The notes below the pieces were generated by a model. That model did no database searches and was not told the DNA's origin. It worked only from the letters and a program-made list of their open reading frames with translations. Of a DNA stretch of 64,000 bases, positions 1-7,994 are shown piece after piece (the stretch's first letter is position 1; the number at the start of each line of letters is the position of its first letter). The position numbers and the translations under genes are program-made. The DNA is from Methanolinea sp. (GTDB lineage: Archaea > Halobacteriota > Methanomicrobia > Methanomicrobiales > Methanospirillaceae), in the NCBI GenBank assembly GCA_018262855.1, contig JADFDO010000002.1, positions 62,001-126,000 on the forward strand, given 5' to 3'.

Positions 1-192
1 TCTCACCCGCTTAAAAATTAAAATAGCCATAAATATTCCTTAAAATTAAAATCTATGGTTTTTTAACAAAAATTGGAAACCAGCCCATCAACGGATTTTA
101 CGACGGGTTCTACTGAAACCCTCAAAATTTTACCGCATAAAGTGACCAAAAGGACCCCTGGATCCCCAGTTTTGAGGGAAAGGAGCCGAAAT

Positions 193-201
193 AAATATAA
201 A
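193..201 (+). promoter_or_regulatory. TATA box of the two-repeat small protein gene
   Basis: AAATATAAA lies about 25 bases upstream of the ATG at 225, which is the normal archaeal distance to the transcription start. No ribosome binding site is visible, so the message is probably leaderless or nearly so. The rest of 1-192 is AT-rich and shows no gene; the window edge may cut a neighbour's 3' region. Confidence 0.5.
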
Positions 202-224
202 CCCCAACAATTCAACGTAAAATT

Positions 225-440
225 ATGGGAGTAAAAATTGGTAAAGAAAAGATCAAGCGTGAACCCGGATACCTTTACTACTTAGGGAAGGACGGGTACG
301 TTTGGGCTGCACCGATGAAGAGCAACAAAACCGGCAAGAAGCGGAAAGTTGGAACGGAGAAGATCCCAAAGGAGAAGGGATATTTCTACTATCTTGGCAA
401 GGACGGCTTCGTCGGAAAAGCCAAGATGAAAAACGCGTAA
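225..440 (+). CDS. Small basic two-repeat protein of unknown function
   Basis: This 71-residue, strongly basic protein consists of two imperfect copies of a module of about 26 residues. Each copy has the pattern (K/T)EKI..(E/K)(P/K)GY(L/F)YYLGKDG(Y/F)V followed by a basic stretch, at roughly residues 7-33 and 44-69. The internal duplication and codon pattern support a real gene. The GY-YYLGKDG core resembles a short beta-hairpin repeat rather than any enzyme I recognise. The high Lys content and lack of a signal peptide suggest a cytoplasmic, possibly nucleic-acid or ribosome associated protein, but that is inference. Expression appears to be driven by the TATA box at 193. Confidence 0.7.
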   Translation: MGVKIGKEKIKREPGYLYYLGKDGYVWAAPMKSNKTGKKRKVGTEKIPKEKGYFYYLGKDGFVGKAKMKNA

Positions 441-464
441 ATCCCATTTCATTTTTTCTTTACA

Positions 465-486
465 GACTGTGCATGCATGCACAGTC
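465..486. repeat. Perfect 22-bp palindrome downstream of the two-repeat protein gene
   Basis: A perfect inverted repeat without a spacer begins GACTGTGCATG and is followed directly by its reverse complement, 25 bases after the stop at 440. It has no T-tract after it, so it is not a typical terminator. It could be a dimeric operator or a cruciform-forming extragenic palindrome. The rest of the 327-base gap 441-767 holds no gene, only the promoter region at 681-757. Confidence 0.6.
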
Positions 487-680
487 CGTATAATCCTGAT
501 ACTATTGAGTAAGTTCAGGATCTTCATTGAATTCACCATGGCATTTTCGTGCTATTCCCCCACCCTCAAAAGCGACTCCGATGGACTATTGAGGAGGGGG
601 ACCAAGTGCCATGCATTCATGTGATCAGGTATTGCTGCACACGTGCTATGCACTGCATGCCTGCAGAGTTGATCGGCAAA

Positions 681-757
681 TTTATATTTAAACCGGAATT
701 CCAGGTGCTTCTGTCAAGGGAGTTCTTAAAGAACATCCCATGACCTGATCGAAAGGG
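681..757 (+). promoter_or_regulatory. Promoter and ribosome binding site of the TPR gene
   Basis: TTTATATTTA at 681-690 is a good TATA box. The predicted start of transcription near 715 sits just before a short inverted repeat (GTTCTTAAAGAAC, 722-734) that could be an operator. GAAAGGGGGT at 751-760 is the ribosome binding site for the ATG at 768. Confidence 0.5.
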
Positions 758-767
758 GGTAACACAG

Positions 768-1109
768 ATGAACCGGACAATTCTGCACATCACAGAAAAA
801 GCTGAATATTTCAGCAGGATAGGAATGGAATCAGCGGGAAGCGGCAATTTCACAGGAGCACTTGCATCCTTTGACCAGGCATTGAAGGAGATGCCCGAGT
901 ATGCCGCCGCCTGGAAAGAGAAAGCAAACTGCCTCGATGCAATGGGCAGGTGCGAGGATGCGATACGGTGTTATGACCGTGCAATACAGCTGGACCCGGG
1001 TGACGCCGAAGCATGGTTTGACAAGGGACTTTCTATGAAGAAACTTGGGAACGATGAAGAAGCCTTCAGATGCATGAGCAGGGGAGTGGATCTCGAACTT
1101 GGGGTATGA
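768..1109 (+). CDS. Tetratricopeptide repeat protein
   Basis: The protein has 113 residues. After a leader of about 20 residues it holds TPR units near residues 19-52 (GMESAGSGNFTGALASFDQA) and 53-86 (AWKEKANCLDAMGRCEDAIR), plus a partial third unit with EAWFDKGLSMKKLGN. The TPR signature residues (W/L/G/Y-A-F-A-P) are in register. No signal peptide or membrane segment is visible, so it is a soluble scaffold, probably for protein-protein contacts. It stands alone, with its own TATA box and a strong ribosome binding site. The partner is unknown. Confidence 0.85.
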   Translation: MNRTILHITEKAEYFSRIGMESAGSGNFTGALASFDQALKEMPEYAAAWKEKANCLDAMGRCEDAIRCYDRAIQLDPGDAEAWFDKGLSMKKLGNDEEAFRCMSRGVDLELGV

Positions 1110-1208
1110 AAGCCATCAGAGCCCGGGAAGGGAGACTGCTTCGGCATTTGTCTTCCAGGCTCACCATATCCTTCACGTTCACTCCTGAATTCTTCTTATT
1201 CAGGATCT

Positions 1209-1280
1209 TCTTTTTACTCTGAAAATCGCATCCGCGATTTTCATTTTGCATGCATATATCTCGAAGTGAATCATGTGGTT
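1209..1280. repeat. Dispersed palindrome-containing repeat, copy 1
   Basis: A perfect hairpin, GAAAATCGC-ATCC-GCGATTTTC (1221-1242), is followed by a TATA-like AT-rich stretch and ATCATG. About 70 bases align well with 4490-4563. It lies in the 417-base gap 1110-1526, which otherwise contains no gene I can support. Confidence 0.55.
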
Positions 1281-1526
1281 TTTTCACTCAAAAAAAGGCT
1301 CCGCCATGCTTATCTTCGACCCAAGGGTCTCTAACCTGTCCTCGTGACTTTAAAGTGTTTTGGAGAATAAACTGGGAGTCCCACGATCGACATTGCCTGG
1401 GAGGGGAATTCAACCTGAATCATATTACTCTGCCGGGGGCTCTGTAAGGGGAATCATTCCTGCCGTGAGTACAAAGATGGGAAGTACCTTTTTATTGTCT
1501 CCCGGGGCAACCACAGTATACCCGAT

Positions 1527-2333
1527 ATGCAGGAGAATATCAAGACAGGACTTCTTGAATGGTGCAGGATGAAGAATATCCCGCTGGTGGGTGTTGCGGC
1601 TGCGTCACGCTGGGAGGATCCACCTTTCACACCATGGATGCCCGAATCATTCTATCCCCGTTCGATATACCCTGACACCAGGTCGGTGATCGTCATCGGT
1701 CTTCCGGTTCACCTTCCTGTCATTGAAACCACCCCCTCGATTTACTACCACGAGCTCTATCAGACTCTCAACAGGCTCCTTGATGAGTATACCTACAAGA
1801 TTGCGGAATGGCTGAACGGGATGGATCATCCTTCAATTTTTATACCAAGGGATGGCTACGGAAGCATTGATGTCCTCCTGAAAAAGCCTGTGGCGTTCTT
1901 TTCCCACAGGCATGCCGCATACCTGGCGGGCCTCGGATCATTCGGTATGAACAACATGATCCTTACACCTGAATACGGCCCAAGGGTAAGATTTGGATCA
2001 GTTTTCACAGAGGCGGAGCTGACACCGGATCCCGTTATTAGTGACGATCTCTGCATCAGGTGCATGAGATGCGTGGACCTGTGCCCGTCAAATGCCCTAC
2101 AAGGAGAAATGTATCCCGAAGGAATCACGGATAAACATGCATGTGCAACCTATAGTGCGGGATTATTCCGGAGATCAATCTCTCCCTGTGGGGTGTGCAT
2201 CAAGGTCTGTCCGGTCGGAAAAGACCGGGGACTTTTCCATCGCGAGAATCCCGATCTCTATAGTTCACCTGAAAAATACCCTGAGATCACCCGTGGGTGG
2301 GATCACGTGAGATTGTACGGGGGAAAGGACTAG
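1527..2333 (+). CDS. QueG-like 4Fe-4S protein (epoxyqueuosine reductase family)
   Basis: The protein has 268 residues. The N-terminal part resembles the cofactor-binding domain of the QueG/reductive dehalogenase-like family (RSVIVIGLPV, AAYLAGLGSFGMNN). The C-terminal part has two [4Fe-4S] motifs, CIRCMRCVDLCP near residues 174-185 and CGVCIKVCP near 220-228. Bacterial QueG reduces epoxyqueuosine in tRNA with a cobalamin and two Fe-S clusters. Archaea make archaeosine rather than queuosine, so the substrate here is open and I give no gene symbol. The protein is shorter than QueG (about 350-380), lacking the C-terminal HEAT repeats. No operon partner is evident. Confidence 0.75.
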   Translation: MQENIKTGLLEWCRMKNIPLVGVAAASRWEDPPFTPWMPESFYPRSIYPDTRSVIVIGLPVHLPVIETTPSIYYHELYQTLNRLLDEYTYKIAEWLNGMDHPSIFIPRDGYGSIDVLLKKPVAFFSHRHAAYLAGLGSFGMNNMILTPEYGPRVRFGSVFTEAELTPDPVISDDLCIRCMRCVDLCPSNALQGEMYPEGITDKHACATYSAGLFRRSISPCGVCIKVCPVGKDRGLFHRENPDLYSSPEKYPEITRGWDHVRLYGGKD

Positions 2334-2429
2334 AGCCCCGGCATCCTGCTTTCTGGCAGTCGCAGATTCCCTTGTGGAATACGAGGAGATCAGGGCGCCG
2401 TGAGTGCGTGGGGTGTGTTCAAAGATACC

Positions 2430-2474
2430 ATTTATACTTCCATGCGATCATACATACAACCAGCAAATGGGTGA
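2430..2474 (+). promoter_or_regulatory. Promoter and ribosome binding site of hypC
   Basis: TTTATACTT at about 2430-2438 is a TATA box about 25 bases before the predicted transcription start, and GGTGA at 2470-2474 precedes the ATG at 2480. They define the start used for hypC. Confidence 0.45.
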
Positions 2475-2479
2475 AGATC

Positions 2480-2710
2480 ATGTGCATTGCTGTTCCTGCT
2501 GAAGTGGTGGAGATAAAGGATGGGAATATTGGCGTTGTGGATTATGGGGATCTCAGGCAGGAAGTGAGGCTCGATCTCGTTGATGTGAATGTCGGGGAGT
2601 TTGTGCTGGTCCATGTGGGGTTTGCAATCCAGAAGCTCTCGCGGGAAGAGGGCCTTGAGACGAGGGAGATTTTCAGGCAGGTTTATGCAGCAATGGAAGA
2701 TGCAAAGTAG
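2480..2710 (+). CDS. hypC: Hydrogenase maturation chaperone HypC
   Basis: The 76-residue protein starts with the family hallmark MCIAVPAEVVEI, in which Cys2 is essential. HypC/HybG proteins carry Fe(CO)(CN)2 with HypD and deliver it to the apo large subunit of [NiFe] hydrogenases. The rest (VDYGDLRQEVRLDLVD, FVLVHVGFAIQKLS) matches the small OB-like fold, and the length is typical (about 75-95). I chose the internal ATG at 2480 because Cys2 must follow the initiator; the longer open frame from 2297 has no family similarity. A likely client in this window is the Ech large subunit at 30024-31103. Confidence 0.93.
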   Translation: MCIAVPAEVVEIKDGNIGVVDYGDLRQEVRLDLVDVNVGEFVLVHVGFAIQKLSREEGLETREIFRQVYAAMEDAK

Positions 2711-3002
2711 TCTCCCGGAAGGGTGTGTTCACGAACTATCCCACGGCGCTTTTTGCATTGACTTCTCATTATTGTCTCTTTTTTACGCTGTCCTCTTTTC
2801 CTGCCTGTGAAAACTCTTACACCACTATTGGGATATTACCAGTCTGCATTGAAGATCGATGCTCCGGGTTCATTGAAGGCAGCTGGTATTTCGCATATAC
2901 ATGCCTGTATCATGAAGAGGCGCGTGAAATTCTCCTGGAATCAATACGCTTATCTTCTATGAACTCAAAAATTGATTCAATCGCAGAAAGGATGTTGTAA
3001 GA

Positions 3003-3182
3003 ATGGATAAAACAGGTGTAGCAAGTCTGATTGCAGGGATCGTTCTCCTTATCCTGGGAGCGTATGGCGTCTGGATCTTCCTTCCCGATGTGATCACATT
3101 CCTCAAAGGAGTTATTGGAATCCTTGGAATCCTCATAGGTATCTTCCTGCTCATATTCGGGGCAATCCTTGTGAAGGATTAA
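3003..3182 (+). CDS. Small two-helix membrane protein
   Basis: This 59-residue protein has two predicted membrane helices, about residues 6-28 (ASLIAGIVLLILGAYGVWIF) and 36-56 (GVIGILGILIGIFLLIFGAI), joined by a short FLPDVITFLK loop. It ends with the charged tail LVKD. GAAAGGATG just upstream is a plausible ribosome binding site. The gene is too short for many gene finders, but the hydrophobic pattern and Gly spacing are characteristic of real small membrane proteins. The 292 bases before it (2711-3002) contain no gene I believe. Function is unknown. Confidence 0.65.
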   Translation: MDKTGVASLIAGIVLLILGAYGVWIFLPDVITFLKGVIGILGILIGIFLLIFGAILVKD

Positions 3183-3351
3183 AGGGCCAACCCTTTTACC
3201 CCTTTATTTCAAAGTGTCTGCTTTTGGAGGTGCTATCCCTCCAAGAAGGGTCCCTTTCTGCCGCAATGAAAAAATAATAATGGAAAGCCTGCTGTAACCT
3301 ACACACGCACTCAATCAGACGAAATTCCTTGCATATTAATAAGGTGCGAAA

Positions 3352-4278
3352 ATGGAGAAGATGAAAACACTCGTGGTTCTCTTGGCGGTGACCCTGGCTG
3401 CGTCTCTGGCAGGGAATCTTTTTTTTATACTGAATCCCGCGGGCAGCCCTGTCACAAATCAGGTAAGAGATTACCTTTTGTATCCCTATCCCCAGGTAGA
3501 ATTCCCTGGAAACAATACTACTCTCAATAGTTCAGCCAGTCACCTTGCAGTCAACCGGAACAGCTCCCCTGAGATGAATATCTCCACCGCCGAGGTTGTA
3601 TCAGATAACCCGAATTCTACAATCATTGAGATGCTGCAGATGCTGGAAGAGGAGGGGGCGTTAAACGAATCCATCCTGATGATGATCCTCGGGATAGACG
3701 AGGAAGGTGCAGGGTACGTTGAGGTAACTCCTACTGTAGAACCCGGACCAACGCCAGATCCCTATGCCTGGAAAAACTATTCTTCAACGAAATGGCATTT
3801 CACCATGCCTTACCCTCCTTCCTGGGAGATCAAGGAAGGATCCTCATCGAATCCTGCTTTGACGATTACTGCACCTGTTGAGACCGAGTGCAGTACGGTA
3901 ACATCTGAGTGCTACCAGTATGTCGCATCAGTAGTCGTATCAATCGATCAGAATCCCGGTACCACCGTTCTTGAAGATTATTTTAACAGGAAGGTCTCGT
4001 CGCTCCAGAAGAGTCTTGGCATCACGGCAACGAGTAAAAGTGCACTTACCACAATATCCGGGAATAATGCTTACTGGATTGAATACTATACCCGGGATGC
4101 AAGGGGCAATCCCTTGAAATGGTATATGCAGTACTACTCCCTGATTGACAAGAAGGTGTTCATCCTCACGTACAGTGGCCCCTACTCCACGGGTGATAAT
4201 ATATACAGTGCCAACAAACCGGATGCGCAGAAGATGATTGACAGCTTCACGGTAGAGAGGCAGTATAAGGTGGTGTGA
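3352..4278 (+). CDS. Membrane-anchored extracellular protein with PsbP-like domain
   Basis: The protein has 308 residues. Residues 1-30 form an uncleaved or cleavable signal (MKTLVVLLAVTLAASLAG). A low-complexity Asn/Ser/Thr-rich linker with several N-glycosylation sequons (NNTT, NSS, NRNSS) follows to about residue 130. From about 140 to 300 there is a globular domain beginning WKNYSSTKWHFTMPYPPSW, the pattern of archaeal PsbP-like or DUF4367-like extracellular domains. It contains one Cys pair (ECSTVTSEC). It is probably displayed on the cell surface. AAGGTG precedes the ATG at 3352; ATG 3361 is an alternative. The role is unknown. Confidence 0.75.
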   Translation: MEKMKTLVVLLAVTLAASLAGNLFFILNPAGSPVTNQVRDYLLYPYPQVEFPGNNTTLNSSASHLAVNRNSSPEMNISTAEVVSDNPNSTIIEMLQMLEEEGALNESILMMILGIDEEGAGYVEVTPTVEPGPTPDPYAWKNYSSTKWHFTMPYPPSWEIKEGSSSNPALTITAPVETECSTVTSECYQYVASVVVSIDQNPGTTVLEDYFNRKVSSLQKSLGITATSKSALTTISGNNAYWIEYYTRDARGNPLKWYMQYYSLIDKKVFILTYSGPYSTGDNIYSANKPDAQKMIDSFTVERQYKVV

Positions 4279-4489
4279 GGGAATGGACATGCCTGGCACC
4301 TCTAAAGCTAAAGCATACCTCGTGGATAGAAGATCATGGTAATAATCCTGCTATTTTAGTGATCCTTTTCCCCATCCTGTGCGTAGCGTAAATCCAGGTT
4401 ACTGATCAATATCCTGGTTACACCTTGGGAATAATACAGAAAGAGTTGACCTTGAACCAGGTCAGGATATCTCCCTGAACCCGCTCAAC

Positions 4490-4563
4490 CTTTTTTTTGT
4501 GAAATTCGCATCCGCGATTTTCATTTTCTATGTATATGTCTCTATTGGAATCATGAGATTTTA
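4490..4563. repeat. Dispersed palindrome-containing repeat, copy 2
   Basis: This copy matches 1209-1280. Its hairpin, GAAATTCGC-ATCC-GCGATTTTC (4501-4522), has one mismatch. It lies in the 312-base gap 4279-4590, between the convergent PsbP-like and histone genes, where I see no other feature except a short GACCT/AGGTC stem-loop near 4448-4463. Confidence 0.55.
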
Positions 4564-4590
4564 TAATATCCGATAAAAAAAGAGGAGGCT

Positions 4591-4845
4591 TCAATACTTC
4601 TGTATATCTTCAGCCCTGATGGTCTTCCTGCCTTCCGATGCAGCTGCGTCGGCAGCTCCACGTGCAACAGAGGCGATATACATCTCTGTTCTTGCTACAA
4701 TTGCTTTTGTCCCATCCATGCTGATGCGTTCAGCCCCGCTGTTCTTTGCAATCCGCATAACCGGTGCAATCGGGAGATCAAACGGACTGGATCGTGAGGA
4801 CTTGGTGCGCTTTTTTGCAGGTGATGGTGTCCCTTTCTTTTTCAT
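4591..4845 (-). CDS. Archaeal histone with basic N-terminal tail
   Basis: The protein has 84 residues. Residues 25-84 are the histone fold: LPIAPVMRIAKNSGAERIS matches the alpha1-L1-alpha2 start of HMf-type histones, and GRKTIRAEDIQKY is the L2-alpha3 signature. It differs from HMf (about 67-70 residues) in two ways. It has an extra N-terminal tail of about 24 residues rich in Lys/Arg/Ser/Pro (MKKKGTPSPAKKRTKSSRSS), and it ends right after EDIQKY, shortening alpha3. It should dimerise and wrap DNA. A TATA box at 4881-4890 and GAGGT at 4853-4857 fix the start. Confidence 0.92.
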   Translation of the reverse strand: MKKKGTPSPAKKRTKSSRSSPFDLPIAPVMRIAKNSGAERISMDGTKAIVARTEMYIASVARGAADAAASEGRKTIRAEDIQKY

Positions 4846-4852
4846 GGACTTT

Positions 4853-4890
4853 ACCTCGAAAAGGGGAAATGTCTGTAGAGTATTTAAATA
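4853..4890 (-). promoter_or_regulatory. Histone gene promoter and ribosome binding site
   Basis: On the minus strand TATTTAAATA (4890-4881) is a strong TATA box 36 bases before the ATG at 4845. GAGGT at 4857-4853 is the ribosome binding site with a 7-base spacer. Confidence 0.6.
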
Positions 4891-5023
4891 TTAAAGATAC
4901 CTCCGGTTCAAAAACCCCATTGCTTCATCCCTGAGTCAACCGGACAGCTCTGGTTCGTTTTTCCGACATTTGACGGAAGAGTGAGATGCTTAACACCGGG
5001 TTGGACACGACGGGCAGAGGAAT

Positions 5024-5674
5024 TCAGCTCAGCCCGACCACTGCATGATGGAGAATATCAACGGTCATCCTGAGTGCTCTGCCTGCATCCCTCAAATGGT
5101 GATAGATCTCTCTCTTACGCAGCGCTTCCATGGCATCATCCTGGTGAAAGAGATCTGCCATGCAGTGGATATAGAGGTCATCGATCATTCGCATGGACTT
5201 TCTGGCAGCCCTGATCAATCCTTCCACACGTTTTTTATCCTTACTCATCGCCTCGACCCCCTGAACAGCACACCTGGTTCCTTTGAGAAGTGCATCTGCC
5301 ATTGAGCGGATGGCATCATCCGGCTGGACACCGAATGCATACATCTCTCTTGCAACCTCGTAGGAATAATTCACGATATAGTCCATCTGGCGCGAGAGGC
5401 TGTAGATATCCTGGCGATCGAAAGGAGTAGAGAATGAATCAAGGAGTTTTTCCTCCATATCATACCGCATCGCATCAACGTTCTCCTCCTGTTCCTTGAG
5501 GAGGTTCGGTTCACTGAGTGGGATTTTCTGGAGCCATAGTACAAGGGTATCCACGCACTCCAGCGTCTTTCGTGCCTGTTCAGCGAGCATGTATTCAAAA
5601 TCGTATTCAACAGGAAAAATTGAATCAAAGATCCCTTTTTTCAGTTTGAGTTGATGGTGTGAATCTTCGGTCAT
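5024..5674 (-). CDS. DUF47 (PhoU-like) accessory protein of the phosphate transporter
   Basis: This 216-residue all-helical protein begins MTEDSHHQLKLKKGIFDSIFP, with the long amphipathic helices typical of the DUF47/PhoU-related family. DUF47 proteins are usually encoded next to PiT transporters and are thought to control them. Here the ATG overlaps the PiT stop as ATGA (5671-5674), which fixes the start and shows translational coupling. Acidic and His residues (MRYDMEEKLLD, IHCMADLFHQDD) may bind metal, as in PhoU. It is cytoplasmic. Confidence 0.85.
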   Translation of the reverse strand: MTEDSHHQLKLKKGIFDSIFPVEYDFEYMLAEQARKTLECVDTLVLWLQKIPLSEPNLLKEQEENVDAMRYDMEEKLLDSFSTPFDRQDIYSLSRQMDYIVNYSYEVAREMYAFGVQPDDAIRSMADALLKGTRCAVQGVEAMSKDKKRVEGLIRAARKSMRMIDDLYIHCMADLFHQDDAMEALRKREIYHHLRDAGRALRMTVDILHHAVVGLS

Positions 5675-6708
5675 GGTGGTCCACCTGCACATGTGAGGAT
5701 ACAGGATGAAAGGATGAATGAGAGGACCATTGTTGCAGGTATTGTCAGCACCATGGCTATAAGGATCTCTTTTCCCACCGACCATTGTATCTTTCGGGGA
5801 TTATCAGCAGCCCCTACCCCAATCACCGACATCGAGATGACATGACTCGATGAGACCGGTGCCCCGGCAAGTGTTGACGTTGCAATAATGGCACCAGATG
5901 AGACCTGGGAATCGAATGAATGAACAGGTTCTATCCTGAAGATCCTGCGGCCGAGTGTGGCCATGATCCGCCATCCTCCGCTGAGCGTCCCTGCGAACAG
6001 CAGGAGTGCACATGCCGCACGGGTCCAGAGGGGCACTTCCGTGGATGCAGTGAGTCCGGCCGAGAGGAGGACAAGCGCGATGATCCCCATCTGTTTCTGT
6101 GAATCATTTGCCCCGTTACTGAATGCCATCGCTCCCGCAGCGATCCAGTTGAATCGTGAGATGGTCCGGTTCGCACTTCTCTTTGCATTTCTGAGAACGA
6201 GGCGTGTGATAGTGCGCATCCCATAACCCCCGATAAATCCCAGGATGACTGATATCACAAGGTAGACAAGAACCTTGAAAAATCCTGTCAGCTCATGGGG
6301 CGGGAAAAGCAGGCTTTCTATTCCCCAGGAGATGCACCCTGCACCGCCTGATGCGATACCTGCGCCTATCAATCCGCCAAGAAGGCTGTGGGTGGATGAT
6401 GAAGGAAGCCCGAATTTCCAGGTGACCAGGTTCCAGATCGTTGCAGTGGTGACTGCAGACAGGAGAACGAATACCAACTGTGTATCAGGTTCGATGGAAA
6501 GGAGTCCCGAGATCGTAAATGCAACTGCACTCCCTCCAAGGAGAGCTCCCAGGAGACCCATGGCAGCCACAAGGATTATTCCCTGTCGTGGGGTCGCAGA
6601 GCGGGATGCGATGAATGTCGCCGCTATTGCGCTTGCATCCTGAAATCCATTGGTGAACATGAACGCAAGCGCAAGAAGCACGGTGATCCAGGCAATGACG
6701 AATATCAT
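5671..6708 (-). CDS. PiT-family inorganic phosphate transporter
   Basis: This integral membrane protein of about 345 residues has ten or so hydrophobic segments. It carries the duplicated PiT signature, FTNGFQDASAIAATFIASR near the N-terminus and FSNGANDSQKQMGIIAL in the second half. PiT carriers move phosphate with H+ or Na+. I prefer the ATG at 6708 because GGAGATGCG directly precedes it and the protein then starts in the first helix (MIFVIAWITVLLALAF). ATG 6735 would add MNLQEIGDA. It forms an operon with the DUF47 gene. Confidence 0.9.
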   Translation of the reverse strand: MIFVIAWITVLLALAFMFTNGFQDASAIAATFIASRSATPRQGIILVAAMGLLGALLGGSAVAFTISGLLSIEPDTQLVFVLLSAVTTATIWNLVTWKFGLPSSSTHSLLGGLIGAGIASGGAGCISWGIESLLFPPHELTGFFKVLVYLVISVILGFIGGYGMRTITRLVLRNAKRSANRTISRFNWIAAGAMAFSNGANDSQKQMGIIALVLLSAGLTASTEVPLWTRAACALLLFAGTLSGGWRIMATLGRRIFRIEPVHSFDSQVSSGAIIATSTLAGAPVSSSHVISMSVIGVGAADNPRKIQWSVGKEILIAMVLTIPATMVLSFILSSCILTCAGGPP

Positions 6709-7038
6709 CGCATCTCCTATCTCCTGCAGATTCATCCCGATGGTATAACAGAGTTACCATTCCATGTTCGCGAATGGTATGAGAAACATGATGCGATGGG
6801 TCCCAGGGATCTTTTTGACAGGGTGAACGATGAAATGATCTCCCCTGCAGATCTCTCGCGATTCCATCAGGCATCAATGGGAATCATAGGTGGGGGATGC
6901 GCGGTGCATGCATCGGATCCTTCCAGGATTTTCAAATACTGCCATAGTGGTGTAGAACGGATATGTATATTTCATCATATTTATAAGAGAATAAAAATGA
7001 CGCATACTTACAAGAGAATACCTCTGTCTGGTGGAGTA

Positions 7039-7287
7039 ATGCGACCGACGCTTAAGGATGAACTCGAATACGCGATCTGGAAGATCACAGGCCTCTCTAT
7101 CCCCTTTAACGAACATGTAATCCCCCATCTCTCCAAGGAAATTGCGAAGAAGACCGGCGAGGATCCCGGGGAGGTCAGCATGAGACTGGCTGCACAGATA
7201 AAGGAGATTATATGGGAGGATATCCAGTCACAATACCGGAACAGGGCGCCCTGCCAGAAAGCAGTCAAGAGCCCTGTTGAGAATTAA
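7039..7287 (+). CDS. Small conserved-looking helical protein, unknown
   Basis: From the ATG at 7039 the protein has 82 residues, with charged helical segments (TLKDELEYAIWKITG, HVIPHLSKEIAKKTG, EVSMRLAAQIKEIIWEDIQS). I do not recognise a family. A TATA box (TTTATAAG, 6980-6987) predicts transcription from about 7010, and GGTGGAG lies immediately upstream of 7039. An upstream in-frame ATG at 6997 would require a start before the predicted transcript. It is likely a soluble helical-bundle protein. The gene is isolated, with no operon partner. Confidence 0.6.
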   Translation: MRPTLKDELEYAIWKITGLSIPFNEHVIPHLSKEIAKKTGEDPGEVSMRLAAQIKEIIWEDIQSQYRNRAPCQKAVKSPVEN

Positions 7288-7545
7288 TATTTCTCTCTTT
7301 TCATGCAAGTGGATATCTCCTGATCTCTTTTCCCGCACAATCCGGCGCTTGCTTCAATCGCGGGTTGAGTCACAAGTCCTTTATCTTCCCGTATCCTCAA
7401 CTAAAGGAATGAACGGAGTATTTTCCCGGGAATTGTACCGGTGCCGCCATGCTGCTCCTGGTGTGAGTATTCCAGCAAATGGCGTCCACCAAGGTATGAG
7501 GAATTTCCGGTACAAAAAATACTGGACGAATGAGGGTGATATTCA

Positions 7546-7992
7546 ATGATAAAAAAATTCATGCAGTATGTCGGACTTCTCCTGTTTATTCTGGCAGGAA
7601 CAGGTGGCGCAGCCCTGTCCGCGGGTTGTATCCAGCAGCCAGGTCCAACTCCACAAGATCCTTTCCCGGGAACATGGCAGTACTGGGGGCAAATTGGTGA
7701 GTATAACGCCACGATCGTATTCACGTTCCTCGAGAACAGGACAGGCCGTTATGATCTGGCGGTCATGGAGAGTGAACCCCCCTCCCTTCAATCGATGGGT
7801 TTTTCATGGGAATCGGAGGGTGATCGATTGTTCCTTGGCACCAGCAGTGAACAACAGCACCTGGTCATCCGTTATCATCCTGGCACTGATTCCGTGGTGG
7901 TCGATGCGGATTCTGAATCAGGCATCTTCGTGAACGGCGATTTTGTGCCCGGGCCATTTACCTGGGAATTTTCAAGGGTTGTAAGGGAGTAG
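7546..7992 (+). CDS. Lipoprotein with beta-sandwich-like domain
   Basis: The protein has 148 residues. A signal segment ends in the lipobox-like LSAGC near residue 28, so it should be lipid-anchored on the outer face. The mature part starts with a Pro-rich linker (QQPGPTPQDPFPG) and then GTWQYWGQIGEY, a pattern found in small lipocalin/META-like beta-barrel domains (weak similarity). It lies 2 bases before a second lipoprotein with the same GTW....G.Y..TF.ENG/R layout, so the two look like a tandem duplication and an operon. Confidence 0.7.
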   Translation: MIKKFMQYVGLLLFILAGTGGAALSAGCIQQPGPTPQDPFPGTWQYWGQIGEYNATIVFTFLENRTGRYDLAVMESEPPSLQSMGFSWESEGDRLFLGTSSEQQHLVIRYHPGTDSVVVDADSESGIFVNGDFVPGPFTWEFSRVVRE

Positions 7993-7994
7993 CC

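Noticed and set aside
2725-3000. 91-codon frame before the small membrane protein
   Set aside because: No family signal; mixed Cys/Tyr/Phe composition; it ends where the ribosome binding site of the real small gene begins.
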